Shown here: piece after piece, positions 45,912 to 53,682 of the stretch
Layout: every line of letters starts with the position of its first letter
Numbering within the stretch: position 1 is the first letter of the stretch
Assembly: GCA_017531225.1 (NCBI GenBank)
Contig: JAFXLL010000012.1
Span: 1-64,000 of the forward strand
DNA: 64,000 bases
Direction of reading: 5' to 3'
Source of the DNA: Bacteroidales bacterium
GTDB lineage: Bacteria > Bacteroidota > Bacteroidia > Bacteroidales > F082
The notes under the pieces: generated by a model
The model's input: only the letters and a program-made list of their open reading frames with translations
The model's database searches: none
What the model was told of the DNA's origin: nothing
Translations under genes and position numbers: made by a program

Positions 45912-47654
45912 ATGAAAAGAAATCTACTTCTGGCAATGATGCTTACATTTGCCATGCTTTGTGGAGCACAGACCCCTTGGGACGGCACTGTTGCTGATGC
46001 CTTCGACGGTGGCGACGGTACTCCTGAAAACCCTTATCAGATTGCCACGGCAGAGCAGTTGGCGTTGCTCGCCCAGCAAACTAATACAGGAATGGGCGGT
46101 GACGCATACTATATCCTTACAAGTGATATCATTCTGAATGATGGGGATTCGTTGCTGTGGACACCGATTGGCAATCTCGGCATTTTTACAGGTGTTTTTG
46201 ATGGCAACGATCATATTATTAGGGGCTTGTATGAAGACGGGCAGAAAGTGTCAGGCTTGTTCGCCTCGACGGAGAATGCCACCATAAGAAACGTCATTTT
46301 GGAAAACGCTACTGTCTTGGAATATGAACAGGCTTTTGTTTATATTGCCATCGGTGGTATTCTCGTCGGCAAGGCGAAAAACACCCATATCTTGGATTGC
46401 TCGGTGGAAGGCTGGATTGAGATTTTTAGTGCTAAACCAAGCGGAGGTTTGGTTGGACAATGCGAAGTTGACGTCAACGATACGGTCTTCATCAAAAACT
46501 GTGTAAACTATGCCAGTGTTACCTGGAACGATTGCACTGGAGGTGTGGTCGGAAAGACGATTGTCAATAACGGCAATCTTGTTATAGACAATTGTGTCAA
46601 TAATGGCTATATTAACGGTTGGACTTTTTCAGGAGGGATGGTTGGCGATGGCGATTTTATCATCAAAAACAGCCATAACTATGGCGAAATCGTTTCGGAG
46701 GGTACCGCAGGAGGTATGGCGGGACAAGGAGGGCTAAACTGTTTGATCACCTATTGTTTCAATCATGAGTCGGGCGTAATCACGGGTGGCATGAATACAG
46801 GAGGCATTATTGGCACAGCGATAAAAACCGTCATGTCATGTTGTGGTAACGCGGCACTCATTACAGGAGTCAATGATGACGAAATCATGGTTGGTGGCAT
46901 CTCAGGAGCCGACGGCACCATTTATAACTGCTTCAACCGCGGTGATTTAACCGCTGTTTTCACAGAAGATCCTCTTTTGATCCAAATGGGAGGCATATCG
47001 AGCACTCCACTTCACGATGAACAAATTCGAAACGTATATAACGCAGGCGCAATCATTAAACCATCGAATCCAGACATCCCGAATTCATGGTACGGGCATA
47101 TTGTTCCAGCCATATTTAGCGACACGTTGATCAGCAATTGCTATTGGATCGGCAATGAATCGATTACACCGTATATTTACAATTTGGAAGTCAACAATTG
47201 GATCCACATTCCGAATTCATCCGTGTTCAACCAAGGACCGACAGCAACTTCCTGGGTTCTTGACAACGCGCAATACGGCACCGTCGATCTGCTGGAAGCG
47301 CTGAACGCTGGTGCCATGAACCAGTGCGTTTGGGTGGAAGATGTGGATGGCGTCAATGGTGGTTTGCCGATACCGATTTTTACTGGATATGTTGAAATTG
47401 AAGAACAACATGACGAAAATGTTGCGCTTGTCACGGTTTTTCCCAATCCAGGTCGCAATAATCTCAACATCAAAACAGATTTGCAAAGCGCCAAGGTGAT
47501 GGTTTTCGACCTCTTTGGCAGAGTGATATGCAATCAGGAGATTACCAAGGATATTACTTCGATTGATGCTGAAAATTGGCCTTCGGGGATTTATTTCTGG
47601 AAAGTGGTTTCAAACAATAGGGAAGTGGAAACTGGAAAATGGATGAAGTTGTAA
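45912..47654 (+). CDS. GLUG-repeat surface protein with T9SS sorting domain
   Basis: 580 residues, signal peptide about 1-19. The start QTPWDGTVADAFDGGDGTPE followed by NPYQIATAEQLALLAQ is shared with the protein at 38320. The central beta-helix repeats include GGLVGQCE, GGVVGKT, GGMVGDGD and GGMAGQGG. The T9SS type A domain reads VFPNPGRNNLNIKT ... GIYFWKVVSNNREVETGKWMKL. The final Leu and stop codon (TTGTAA) are the first bases of palindrome 1 of sigma-54 site D. Likely a cell-surface adhesin. Confidence 0.82.
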   Translation: MKRNLLLAMMLTFAMLCGAQTPWDGTVADAFDGGDGTPENPYQIATAEQLALLAQQTNTGMGGDAYYILTSDIILNDGDSLLWTPIGNLGIFTGVFDGNDHIIRGLYEDGQKVSGLFASTENATIRNVILENATVLEYEQAFVYIAIGGILVGKAKNTHILDCSVEGWIEIFSAKPSGGLVGQCEVDVNDTVFIKNCVNYASVTWNDCTGGVVGKTIVNNGNLVIDNCVNNGYINGWTFSGGMVGDGDFIIKNSHNYGEIVSEGTAGGMAGQGGLNCLITYCFNHESGVITGGMNTGGIIGTAIKTVMSCCGNAALITGVNDDEIMVGGISGADGTIYNCFNRGDLTAVFTEDPLLIQMGGISSTPLHDEQIRNVYNAGAIIKPSNPDIPNSWYGHIVPAIFSDTLISNCYWIGNESITPYIYNLEVNNWIHIPNSSVFNQGPTATSWVLDNAQYGTVDLLEALNAGAMNQCVWVEDVDGVNGGLPIPIFTGYVEIEEQHDENVALVTVFPNPGRNNLNIKTDLQSAKVMVFDLFGRVICNQEITKDITSIDAENWPSGIYFWKVVSNNREVETGKWMKL

Positions 47655-47755
47655 AGTTTCTTTACACCGCTGTAAAGATTCTTTACAGTCTTTCAAAATC
47701 TTTAAATCTTAAATCTTTGAATTTTAGATAGTTGCTGTTTTGGCACAATGAATGC
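47649..47755 (+). promoter_or_regulatory. Sigma-54 promoter with twin-palindrome enhancer, site D
   Basis: Palindrome 1 TTGTAAAGTTTCTTTACAC (47649-47667) overlaps the stop codon of the preceding cargo gene; palindrome 2 CTGTAAAGATTCTTTACAG (47670-47688) has perfect arms. Centres are 21 bp apart here. The -24 GG is at 47742-47743 (TTGGCAC) and the -12 GC at 47754-47755, matching the sigma-54 consensus at both key dinucleotides. Predicted start near 47767, ATG at 47786. Confidence 0.87.
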
Positions 47756-47785
47756 TATCCATTGCCCGTTTTTAAGTAGAAAAAA

Positions 47786-50152
47786 ATGAGCAGTTACCTG
47801 AAATTCCTCTCCCGCAACAAACTCTACACCGTCATCGAGGCCATCGGTCTCATCGTTTCCATTGCCTTCGTCATCTTGATTGGCAATTATGTGTATCAAC
47901 AGTATTCCGTGGCATACGGAAACCCGCTTGGCAAGCGCATCTATGCCGTTGGCAACCAGGATTATCTCTCGCTCTCGTGGTGGGACAAGGCCGCCTTCGA
48001 GGCCGAGCTTCCCGAGGCGGAGGCCGTGTGCCGCATCAGCGGTACCGACGATAGCGGCTATGTCACCATTGGCGACGAGTCTATCAGTGCGTTCGTCAAC
48101 GAAGCCGACCCCGAACTTTTTGAACTCTTCCCAAGCCTTTCCCTTATCGATGGCAGCATGGACGAGTACCGCCTCAATGGGCATTGCCTGATCTCCGAAT
48201 CGCTCGCCAATAGCGCTTTCAACGGCAATGCTATCGGCAAACCATTAAAAATCAGTTATTTCAATAACCTTCTTGAGAGCGTGGTTTGTGGCGTTTTCAA
48301 GGATGATGCCAACTCGATGATTCTACACACCGATGTGTTCCTTAATCCCGGATTTGGCGGAGTCTACCATTTCGTCGAGCAGAAGCCGTTCAGTTCCATT
48401 GGGAATTACACGACCTTAATAAAGGTACACGAGGGCACTGACCGTGAGGCGTTTGCGAAGAAAGTGGAGGAGGTTGGCTTGCGCAATTACTCGGATAGTT
48501 TCGTAAAGGCTTTGCCTATCTACACCTTGCCGGAAGTCTTTTTCCACGAAGACCAGTGGGTGCTCAAACGGGGCGATAAATCGGTGCTGCAAATGCTGAC
48601 CATAGTCGTGTTGCTGCTTTTGCTTTCGGCCATTTTCAACTACATTAACCTCAACATGGCCCTTTCGGGAAAACGCGCCAAGGAGATGGCCACCCGCCGA
48701 CTTCACGGAGCCACCAAAGGCAATATCATTATGAAGTATATCCTTGAATCCGTGGCGTTTACCGCTGTATGCTTCGTCCTTGCCTATCTGCTTGCTGTGG
48801 TATTGCTCCCGATGATGAACGACCTCTTGAGAAATGTATCGGTTGACAACATTAAGCAATATGTGCCGCTTGACCTGAAATGGTCTTTAGGTACGGTGTT
48901 GGTCTATCTGTTTGCCATAGTGTTGATGGGTGTTTTGGCGGGCATCACGCCTGCTGCCATCGCCTCGCGTTTCGAGCCGATTGATGTCGTGCGCGGCACC
49001 TATCGCCTGAAGACGAAAAGGGTGTTCAGCAAGGTCTTCATTGTGTTCCAAAACACGATTACGATAGTCCTTATCGCCATGGCATTACTGATGGAAGTTC
49101 AGATGCGCCACATGATGAGCCGTCCCATCAACATGCGCTCGGAGGGATTGTATTCGCTGAAAAACAGGGCGAAAGAGTATTCCGAAATTGCGCCGCTCAT
49201 CGACCGTTTGGAGCAAATTCCAAATGTGAAGGCGGTGGGCTACGGACGCGACTATGCAGGCCACATGAGCATGAGCACTACCATCACCACGCCCGACGGC
49301 GAAAATGTGTCCGTCCAACTCATCCTTTGCGACGAGACCTATTTCAACATGCTTGATTTGCAGGTGGTTGAGGACTTTGGCGCACGCACCAATTCGGTGT
49401 GGATGTCGCGAACTACGGCTGAAAAACTCGCCTTGAATGATTCGACAGAGCAGTATTTTGTGCGGAGAATGAACATCAACGGTGCCAACCCCGAGTCTAT
49501 TGGTGGCATCTATGAGGACATCCCGACGCGCTCGGCATCGGCTTCCGAGCCCAATCAATTATCAGCGGTCCTTATTGCCAAATCTGAAGACTTGATTTAT
49601 GGCTTTGGCGTAATGATTGATGTTTCAGGCGATTACAAGGAGACCGAAAAAGCCATCATGCAAGCCTACGCCGACTATTCCGAGGAAAAAAACGGCACTT
49701 ATGTGGAGCCGGCGGAGAACGGCTATGTGAAAGACCTGATCAATGTGTCACTCCAGCCTGCGAAGATGGCCATGCGCCTGCTCGAATTGTTCATGTTGCT
49801 GTCGATACTGATCTCCTTGCTCGGTCTAGTTGCTATGAGCACTTATTACAGCGAACAAAGCACAAAAGGTATCGCTGTGCGCAAGGTGTTTGGCAGTAAT
49901 GTCCATCGCGAGTTGTGGCGCACGGTGAAGGACTACATGGTTTTGGTTGGCATTGCCGCACTCATCGGCATCCCGCTCGCCGTCTGGTTCTGCGGCCGTT
50001 ATTTGGACCGCTTCGCCTACCGCATCGAGCATTACGGCTGGATTATAGCCATAGCAGTCGTCCTCGGTGTGCTGATGGCCTTCTTGTCCGTGCTTTGGCA
50101 GACTTTACGCGCGGCGCGAACCAATCCTGCTGAGGCGTTGAAGAAAGAATAG
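47786..50152 (+). CDS. Duplicated FtsX/MacB-type ABC permease (subtype 1)
   Basis: 788 residues. The N-terminus (SSYLKFLSRNKLYT, then VIEAIG) is almost the same as that of the permease at 19168, including at the DNA level. The first coupling segment is KRAKEMATRRLHGATKGNI, the second cytoplasmic motif KGIAVRKVFGSN, and the end NPAEALKKE. Two extracytoplasmic MacB-core domains separate the helix groups. It is a single-gene sigma-54 unit (site D) without an ATPase. Confidence 0.88.
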   Translation: MSSYLKFLSRNKLYTVIEAIGLIVSIAFVILIGNYVYQQYSVAYGNPLGKRIYAVGNQDYLSLSWWDKAAFEAELPEAEAVCRISGTDDSGYVTIGDESISAFVNEADPELFELFPSLSLIDGSMDEYRLNGHCLISESLANSAFNGNAIGKPLKISYFNNLLESVVCGVFKDDANSMILHTDVFLNPGFGGVYHFVEQKPFSSIGNYTTLIKVHEGTDREAFAKKVEEVGLRNYSDSFVKALPIYTLPEVFFHEDQWVLKRGDKSVLQMLTIVVLLLLLSAIFNYINLNMALSGKRAKEMATRRLHGATKGNIIMKYILESVAFTAVCFVLAYLLAVVLLPMMNDLLRNVSVDNIKQYVPLDLKWSLGTVLVYLFAIVLMGVLAGITPAAIASRFEPIDVVRGTYRLKTKRVFSKVFIVFQNTITIVLIAMALLMEVQMRHMMSRPINMRSEGLYSLKNRAKEYSEIAPLIDRLEQIPNVKAVGYGRDYAGHMSMSTTITTPDGENVSVQLILCDETYFNMLDLQVVEDFGARTNSVWMSRTTAEKLALNDSTEQYFVRRMNINGANPESIGGIYEDIPTRSASASEPNQLSAVLIAKSEDLIYGFGVMIDVSGDYKETEKAIMQAYADYSEEKNGTYVEPAENGYVKDLINVSLQPAKMAMRLLELFMLLSILISLLGLVAMSTYYSEQSTKGIAVRKVFGSNVHRELWRTVKDYMVLVGIAALIGIPLAVWFCGRYLDRFAYRIEHYGWIIAIAVVLGVLMAFLSVLWQTLRAARTNPAEALKKE

Positions 50153-50159
50153 TTTTTTG

Positions 50160-50167
50160 TATCTTTG
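50160..50167 (+). promoter_or_regulatory. -7 promoter element of the sialidase gene
   Basis: TATCTTTG fits TAnnTTTG, 18 bases before ATG 50186. The sialidase therefore has an ordinary promoter and is not dependent on sigma-54 site D. Confidence 0.6.
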
Positions 50168-50185
50168 AGGCCAAATTAATCGATT

Positions 50186-51334
50186 ATGAAATTCCGACTT
50201 GCCCTTATTGCCATCGTCATCGGCCTCGCTATGACCGCTTGCTGCAACGCTGATAAGCCCAAGCAACAAAAAGAACCTGTTTTCGATACCATTGTCACCC
50301 GTACGGTGCTTTATCGACCGGGCGATTATGACTCGAGGAACTACCGCATTCCTGCCATCATCACGGCGAAGGATGGTTCGTTAGTGGTGGCGACCGACAA
50401 GCGGAAATTCAACGATGCCGACCTGCCTGAGGATATCGACATTCTGATCAACAGAAGCACCGATGGCGGCCATACCTGGAGTGAGCCTTACACGCTTGTC
50501 GAAGGTCAAGGGGTAGGGAAGGGCTTCGGTGATTGTGCTTTGGTGCAAACCCACGACGAAGGAGGCCTGTTAGCGGCCTTTGTGGGAGGTTGCGGCTTTT
50601 GGCAAGGGCGACCCGAGAACCCGCTCCGCACCTATATCGCACGGAGCTACGACAACGGACAAACCTGGACAGAACTTAAGGATATCACGGATGAACTTTA
50701 TGGTGCCAACTGCCCTAACGAGGTGAGCCGCACGTGGTGGTCGGCCTTCTTTGCCTCCGGCAACGGTCTGATGACCTCCACAGGACGCATCATGTTTGTG
50801 TTGGCCGTGCGCGATACCGAAGAATGGGCGGCTTGCAACTATGTCGTCTATTCTGACGATAATGGTGAGACTTGGCATATCTCGGGTCGGGCTTCGCAAC
50901 GTGGCGACGAAGCCAAGGTGGTGGAACTCGCCGACGGTCGTATCCTGATGAGCATCCGCCACGAAGGCGAGCGCTGGTACAACATCTCCGAGGACGGCGG
51001 CCTCACTTGGCGTCCTGAGACTTCCGCTTGGAGTGACCTTATGGCCACAGCCTGCAATGGCGACATCATCCGCCTCTCGTCGGTGAACGAAGGCGGCGAA
51101 AGGAATATCCTTCTGCATTCATTACCTGGCCCTGAACGCCGCGAGAACGTGACGGTCTATGCCAGTTTCGACGAAGGCCAAACCTGGCCCGTGAGCAAAT
51201 GTATCGTGCCATATGATGCCGCCTATTCGTCGCTTTGCATCCTTCCGGACCATAGCATCGGCCTCTATGTGGAGGAATCCAATGGCGATACTTTGGGCTA
51301 TTCAATGGTATTTTATAACTTCTTTTTTAAGTAG
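50186..51334 (+). CDS. Exo-alpha-sialidase (neuraminidase), lipoprotein
   Basis: 382 residues. A lipoprotein signal (GLAMTACC) is followed by a six-bladed BNR propeller. The sialidase motif YRIPAI carries the first arginine of the substrate-binding triad, and five Asp-box repeats are present: STDGGHTW, SYDNGQTW, SDDNGETW, SEDGGLTW and SFDEGQTW. It cleaves terminal sialic acid from host glycoconjugates, at the cell envelope. No sialic-acid catabolic genes are nearby. Its stop codon overlaps the -7 box of the NtrC-type regulator gene. Confidence 0.9.
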   Translation: MKFRLALIAIVIGLAMTACCNADKPKQQKEPVFDTIVTRTVLYRPGDYDSRNYRIPAIITAKDGSLVVATDKRKFNDADLPEDIDILINRSTDGGHTWSEPYTLVEGQGVGKGFGDCALVQTHDEGGLLAAFVGGCGFWQGRPENPLRTYIARSYDNGQTWTELKDITDELYGANCPNEVSRTWWSAFFASGNGLMTSTGRIMFVLAVRDTEEWAACNYVVYSDDNGETWHISGRASQRGDEAKVVELADGRILMSIRHEGERWYNISEDGGLTWRPETSAWSDLMATACNGDIIRLSSVNEGGERNILLHSLPGPERRENVTVYASFDEGQTWPVSKCIVPYDAAYSSLCILPDHSIGLYVEESNGDTLGYSMVFYNFFFK

Positions 51335-51340
51335 TTTTGC
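51332..51340 (+). promoter_or_regulatory. -7 promoter element of the regulator-kinase operon
   Basis: TAGTTTTGC fits TAnnTTTG. Its first three bases are the stop codon of the sialidase gene and it ends 3 bases before ATG 51344, which would give a leaderless mRNA. Confidence 0.5.
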
Positions 51341-51343
51341 GCT

Positions 51344-52684
51344 ATGTCTAAACTTAAATCTAAAATACTGGTCGTTGACGATAACGCAGGCATTCGCTCG
51401 GCGCTGAAGATCTTGCTGCCCATGCGTTTCGAGGAGGTGGATCTGATCGCTTCGCCCAAAGAATTGATGAGCACCATGCAGCGCTTCAAGCCCGATGCGG
51501 TGTTGCTCGACATGAATTTCGACACTGACATTAATACTGGCAACGAGGGCCTCTTTTGGCTTTCGGAGCTAAAACGGGAGTTCCCAGGGGTGGAGGTGGT
51601 GCTTTTTACGGCTTACGCCGACATTGCTCTGGCTGTGGAAGGCATGAAACGTGGTGCTTTCGACTTTGTAGTGAAGCCTTGGGACAATGCCAAACTGCTT
51701 GACATATTGGAACATGCATGCAATAAACGAAAACCTAAGGCAGAAGTTCAAGAGGAACCTTTTATGATGCATTGGGGCGAGAGTCATGAAATGTTGGAGT
51801 TGCATCGTATGGTGGAGAAAATCGCTCCAACCGATGCCACCGTGCTGATTACAGGTGAGAACGGCACAGGTAAGGATGTAATGGCCAACGAGATACATAG
51901 ACTTTCAAAGCGCAAAGGCAAGGCGATGGTCAGCGTCGATATTGGATCCATCACAGGCACCTTGTTTGAGAGTGAGTTGTTTGGCCATGTGAAAGGGGCT
52001 TTTACTGATGCCCATGCTGACCATGTGGGAAAATTTGAACAGGCCAACGGAACGACGTTATTTTTGGATGAAATCGGCAACATCCCCCTGAATCTTCAGG
52101 CTAAGCTACTCCGTGTGATTCAAAACAGAAGCATCACCAAAGTGGGCGACACGAAGACAATTCCCATTGACATCCGCTTGATCTGTGCCACCAACATGGA
52201 TTTGGCGAAGATGGTGCGTGAAGGCCAGTTCCGCGAGGATCTTTATTACCGCATCAACACAGTGTCACTGCAGCTCCCTCCGTTAAGGGAACGGACGGAT
52301 GAGATCGTGCCGTTGGCTAAGATGTTCTTGGGACGGTTTGCGGAAAAGTACCACCGTGAAGTGGAAACCATTGATGACGAGGCCCTTCAACTGCTGCAAC
52401 GCTGTCAGTGGAAAGGCAATATCCGCGAACTTCAGAACTGTATCGAGAAAGCGGTTATCTTGTCCGAAGGGTCGAAGATTCAGGCCAACGACCTGCAGAT
52501 CAATTCCGAGGATTTAAAAGATACCGTCGAACTGTCGCCAAGTCAAGAGTCGCTTGAAAATGCTGAGGAGAAGGTGATCCGCGCCGCCATGAAAAAGTAT
52601 AACGGCAACCTCTCATTGGTGGCGAAAGCATTGAATATCAGCCGTCCGACACTCTATAACCGTTTGAAGAAATACGGAATATGA
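51344..52684 (+). CDS. NtrC-family sigma-54-dependent response regulator
   Basis: 446 residues. Receiver domain (about 5-125) with Asp12/Asp13, the phosphorylation site Asp56 and Lys111; AAA+ domain (about 145-380) with Walker A GENGTGKD (171-178), Walker B LFLDEIG (239-245) and a sigma-54 contact loop GAFTDA (218-223) in place of the usual GAFTGA; C-terminal Fis-type helix-turn-helix (about 405-446, NLSLVAKALNISRPTLYNRL). It activates sigma-54 RNA polymerase when phosphorylated. The six twin-palindrome sites in this window are the best candidates for its binding sites. It is translationally coupled to the kinase gene (ATGA overlap). Confidence 0.93.
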   Translation: MSKLKSKILVVDDNAGIRSALKILLPMRFEEVDLIASPKELMSTMQRFKPDAVLLDMNFDTDINTGNEGLFWLSELKREFPGVEVVLFTAYADIALAVEGMKRGAFDFVVKPWDNAKLLDILEHACNKRKPKAEVQEEPFMMHWGESHEMLELHRMVEKIAPTDATVLITGENGTGKDVMANEIHRLSKRKGKAMVSVDIGSITGTLFESELFGHVKGAFTDAHADHVGKFEQANGTTLFLDEIGNIPLNLQAKLLRVIQNRSITKVGDTKTIPIDIRLICATNMDLAKMVREGQFREDLYYRINTVSLQLPPLRERTDEIVPLAKMFLGRFAEKYHREVETIDDEALQLLQRCQWKGNIRELQNCIEKAVILSEGSKIQANDLQINSEDLKDTVELSPSQESLENAEEKVIRAAMKKYNGNLSLVAKALNISRPTLYNRLKKYGI

Positions 52685-53538
52685 GCACCTGGCTTTGGAT
52701 AGTGCTAATCGTTGTTGCGGTGGCGATTGCCATCGTGGTCACTTTTTGGCTGACGCGACGGCACGATGCCAAAATGGTATCCTTCATGATGGATGCGTTG
52801 GAAGACGGTGAGTTGAACTTCCGCTTTCAGGAGAAATCGTCGTTGAACCGAGCCTTGAACCGTATCCGTGGCATCTTTGAACGGAGGTCAGCAGTGGATG
52901 AATCCACTTCTTGGAGCAGGCTGTTCAGGGTAATCACCCATGAAATCATGAACACCGTAGCGCCTATTGCCTCGTTGAGCGACGCACTAACCAAAGAAGA
53001 TGAACTGGATGTAAAAGCAGGTCTGGAAACCATCTCGGCATCGTCGAAAGACTTGATTCGTTTTGTGGAGTCATATCGCAACTTCACCGAAGTGGCGCCA
53101 CCGATACGCAAAGCCGTGATGGTTGACGAGTTGCTCGACAGGGTGCTGCGCCTCAATAAAGCCAAGATGGCCGAACAAGGCGCCGTTTTGACTTACCAAG
53201 CCAAGATGGCTGATTTGCTGATTTACGCCGACGAAGGACAAATTGTTCAGGTGTTCAATAACCTGATCAAGAATGCCGTACAAGCCGGAGCCACCTCTAT
53301 CCGAATCACAGCTGATCTAAATGCAGAGGACCAAACCGTAATCCGCGTGTCCAACAACGGCAAAGCCATCCCGTTACGTCAAATCGATGAAATTTTCGTG
53401 CCCTTTTACACCACCAAATCCAACGGCACTGGCATCGGACTGAGTCTCTCAAAACAGATCATGGTGAAGCACAATGGCACATTGAGTTTGGAACAAAGCG
53501 ATGACAAAGTGACGATTTTCACTCTGGTTTTCAAATAA
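52681..53538 (+). CDS. Small sensor histidine kinase without periplasmic sensor domain
   Basis: 285 residues. A single membrane helix (about 4-24) leads directly into the dimerisation domain with the phospho-acceptor His87 in VITHEIMNTVAP, followed by the catalytic ATPase domain: N box NNLIKNAVQAG, G boxes with NNGKAIP and GTGIGLSLSKQIM. There is no second membrane helix and no extracytoplasmic or PAS domain, so the input must come from within the membrane or from another protein. It should phosphorylate the co-encoded NtrC-type regulator. The stop codon lies 3 bases before enhancer site E. Confidence 0.9.
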   Translation: MSTWLWIVLIVVAVAIAIVVTFWLTRRHDAKMVSFMMDALEDGELNFRFQEKSSLNRALNRIRGIFERRSAVDESTSWSRLFRVITHEIMNTVAPIASLSDALTKEDELDVKAGLETISASSKDLIRFVESYRNFTEVAPPIRKAVMVDELLDRVLRLNKAKMAEQGAVLTYQAKMADLLIYADEGQIVQVFNNLIKNAVQAGATSIRITADLNAEDQTVIRVSNNGKAIPLRQIDEIFVPFYTTKSNGTGIGLSLSKQIMVKHNGTLSLEQSDDKVTIFTLVFK

Positions 53539-53541
53539 CGC

Positions 53542-53649
53542 TTGTAAAGATTCTTTACACCCGTTGTAAAGTTTTTTTACAGTTTTTTGAAAAGCTGTTC
53601 TTGTAAAAATCTAACAATCAAATAATTAAATTTTTGGCACAGCAAATGC
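53542..53649 (+). promoter_or_regulatory. Sigma-54 promoter with twin-palindrome enhancer, site E (TolC-adaptor operon)
   Basis: Palindrome 1 TTGTAAAGATTCTTTACAC (53542-53560) and palindrome 2 TTGTAAAGTTTTTTTACAG (53564-53582), centres 22 bp apart. The -24 GG is at 53636-53637 (TTGGCAC) and the -12 GC at 53648-53649, a good sigma-54 match. Predicted start near 53661, ATG at 53683. Confidence 0.85.
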
Positions 53650-53682
53650 TCATCTTTGGCACATAGATTAAAATGTGTTTAG

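Noticed and set aside
53655-53673. Second TTTGGCAC just downstream of site E
   Set aside because: The position 10 bases after GG reads AA, not a -12 element, and it lies too close to the better promoter at 53636-53649.
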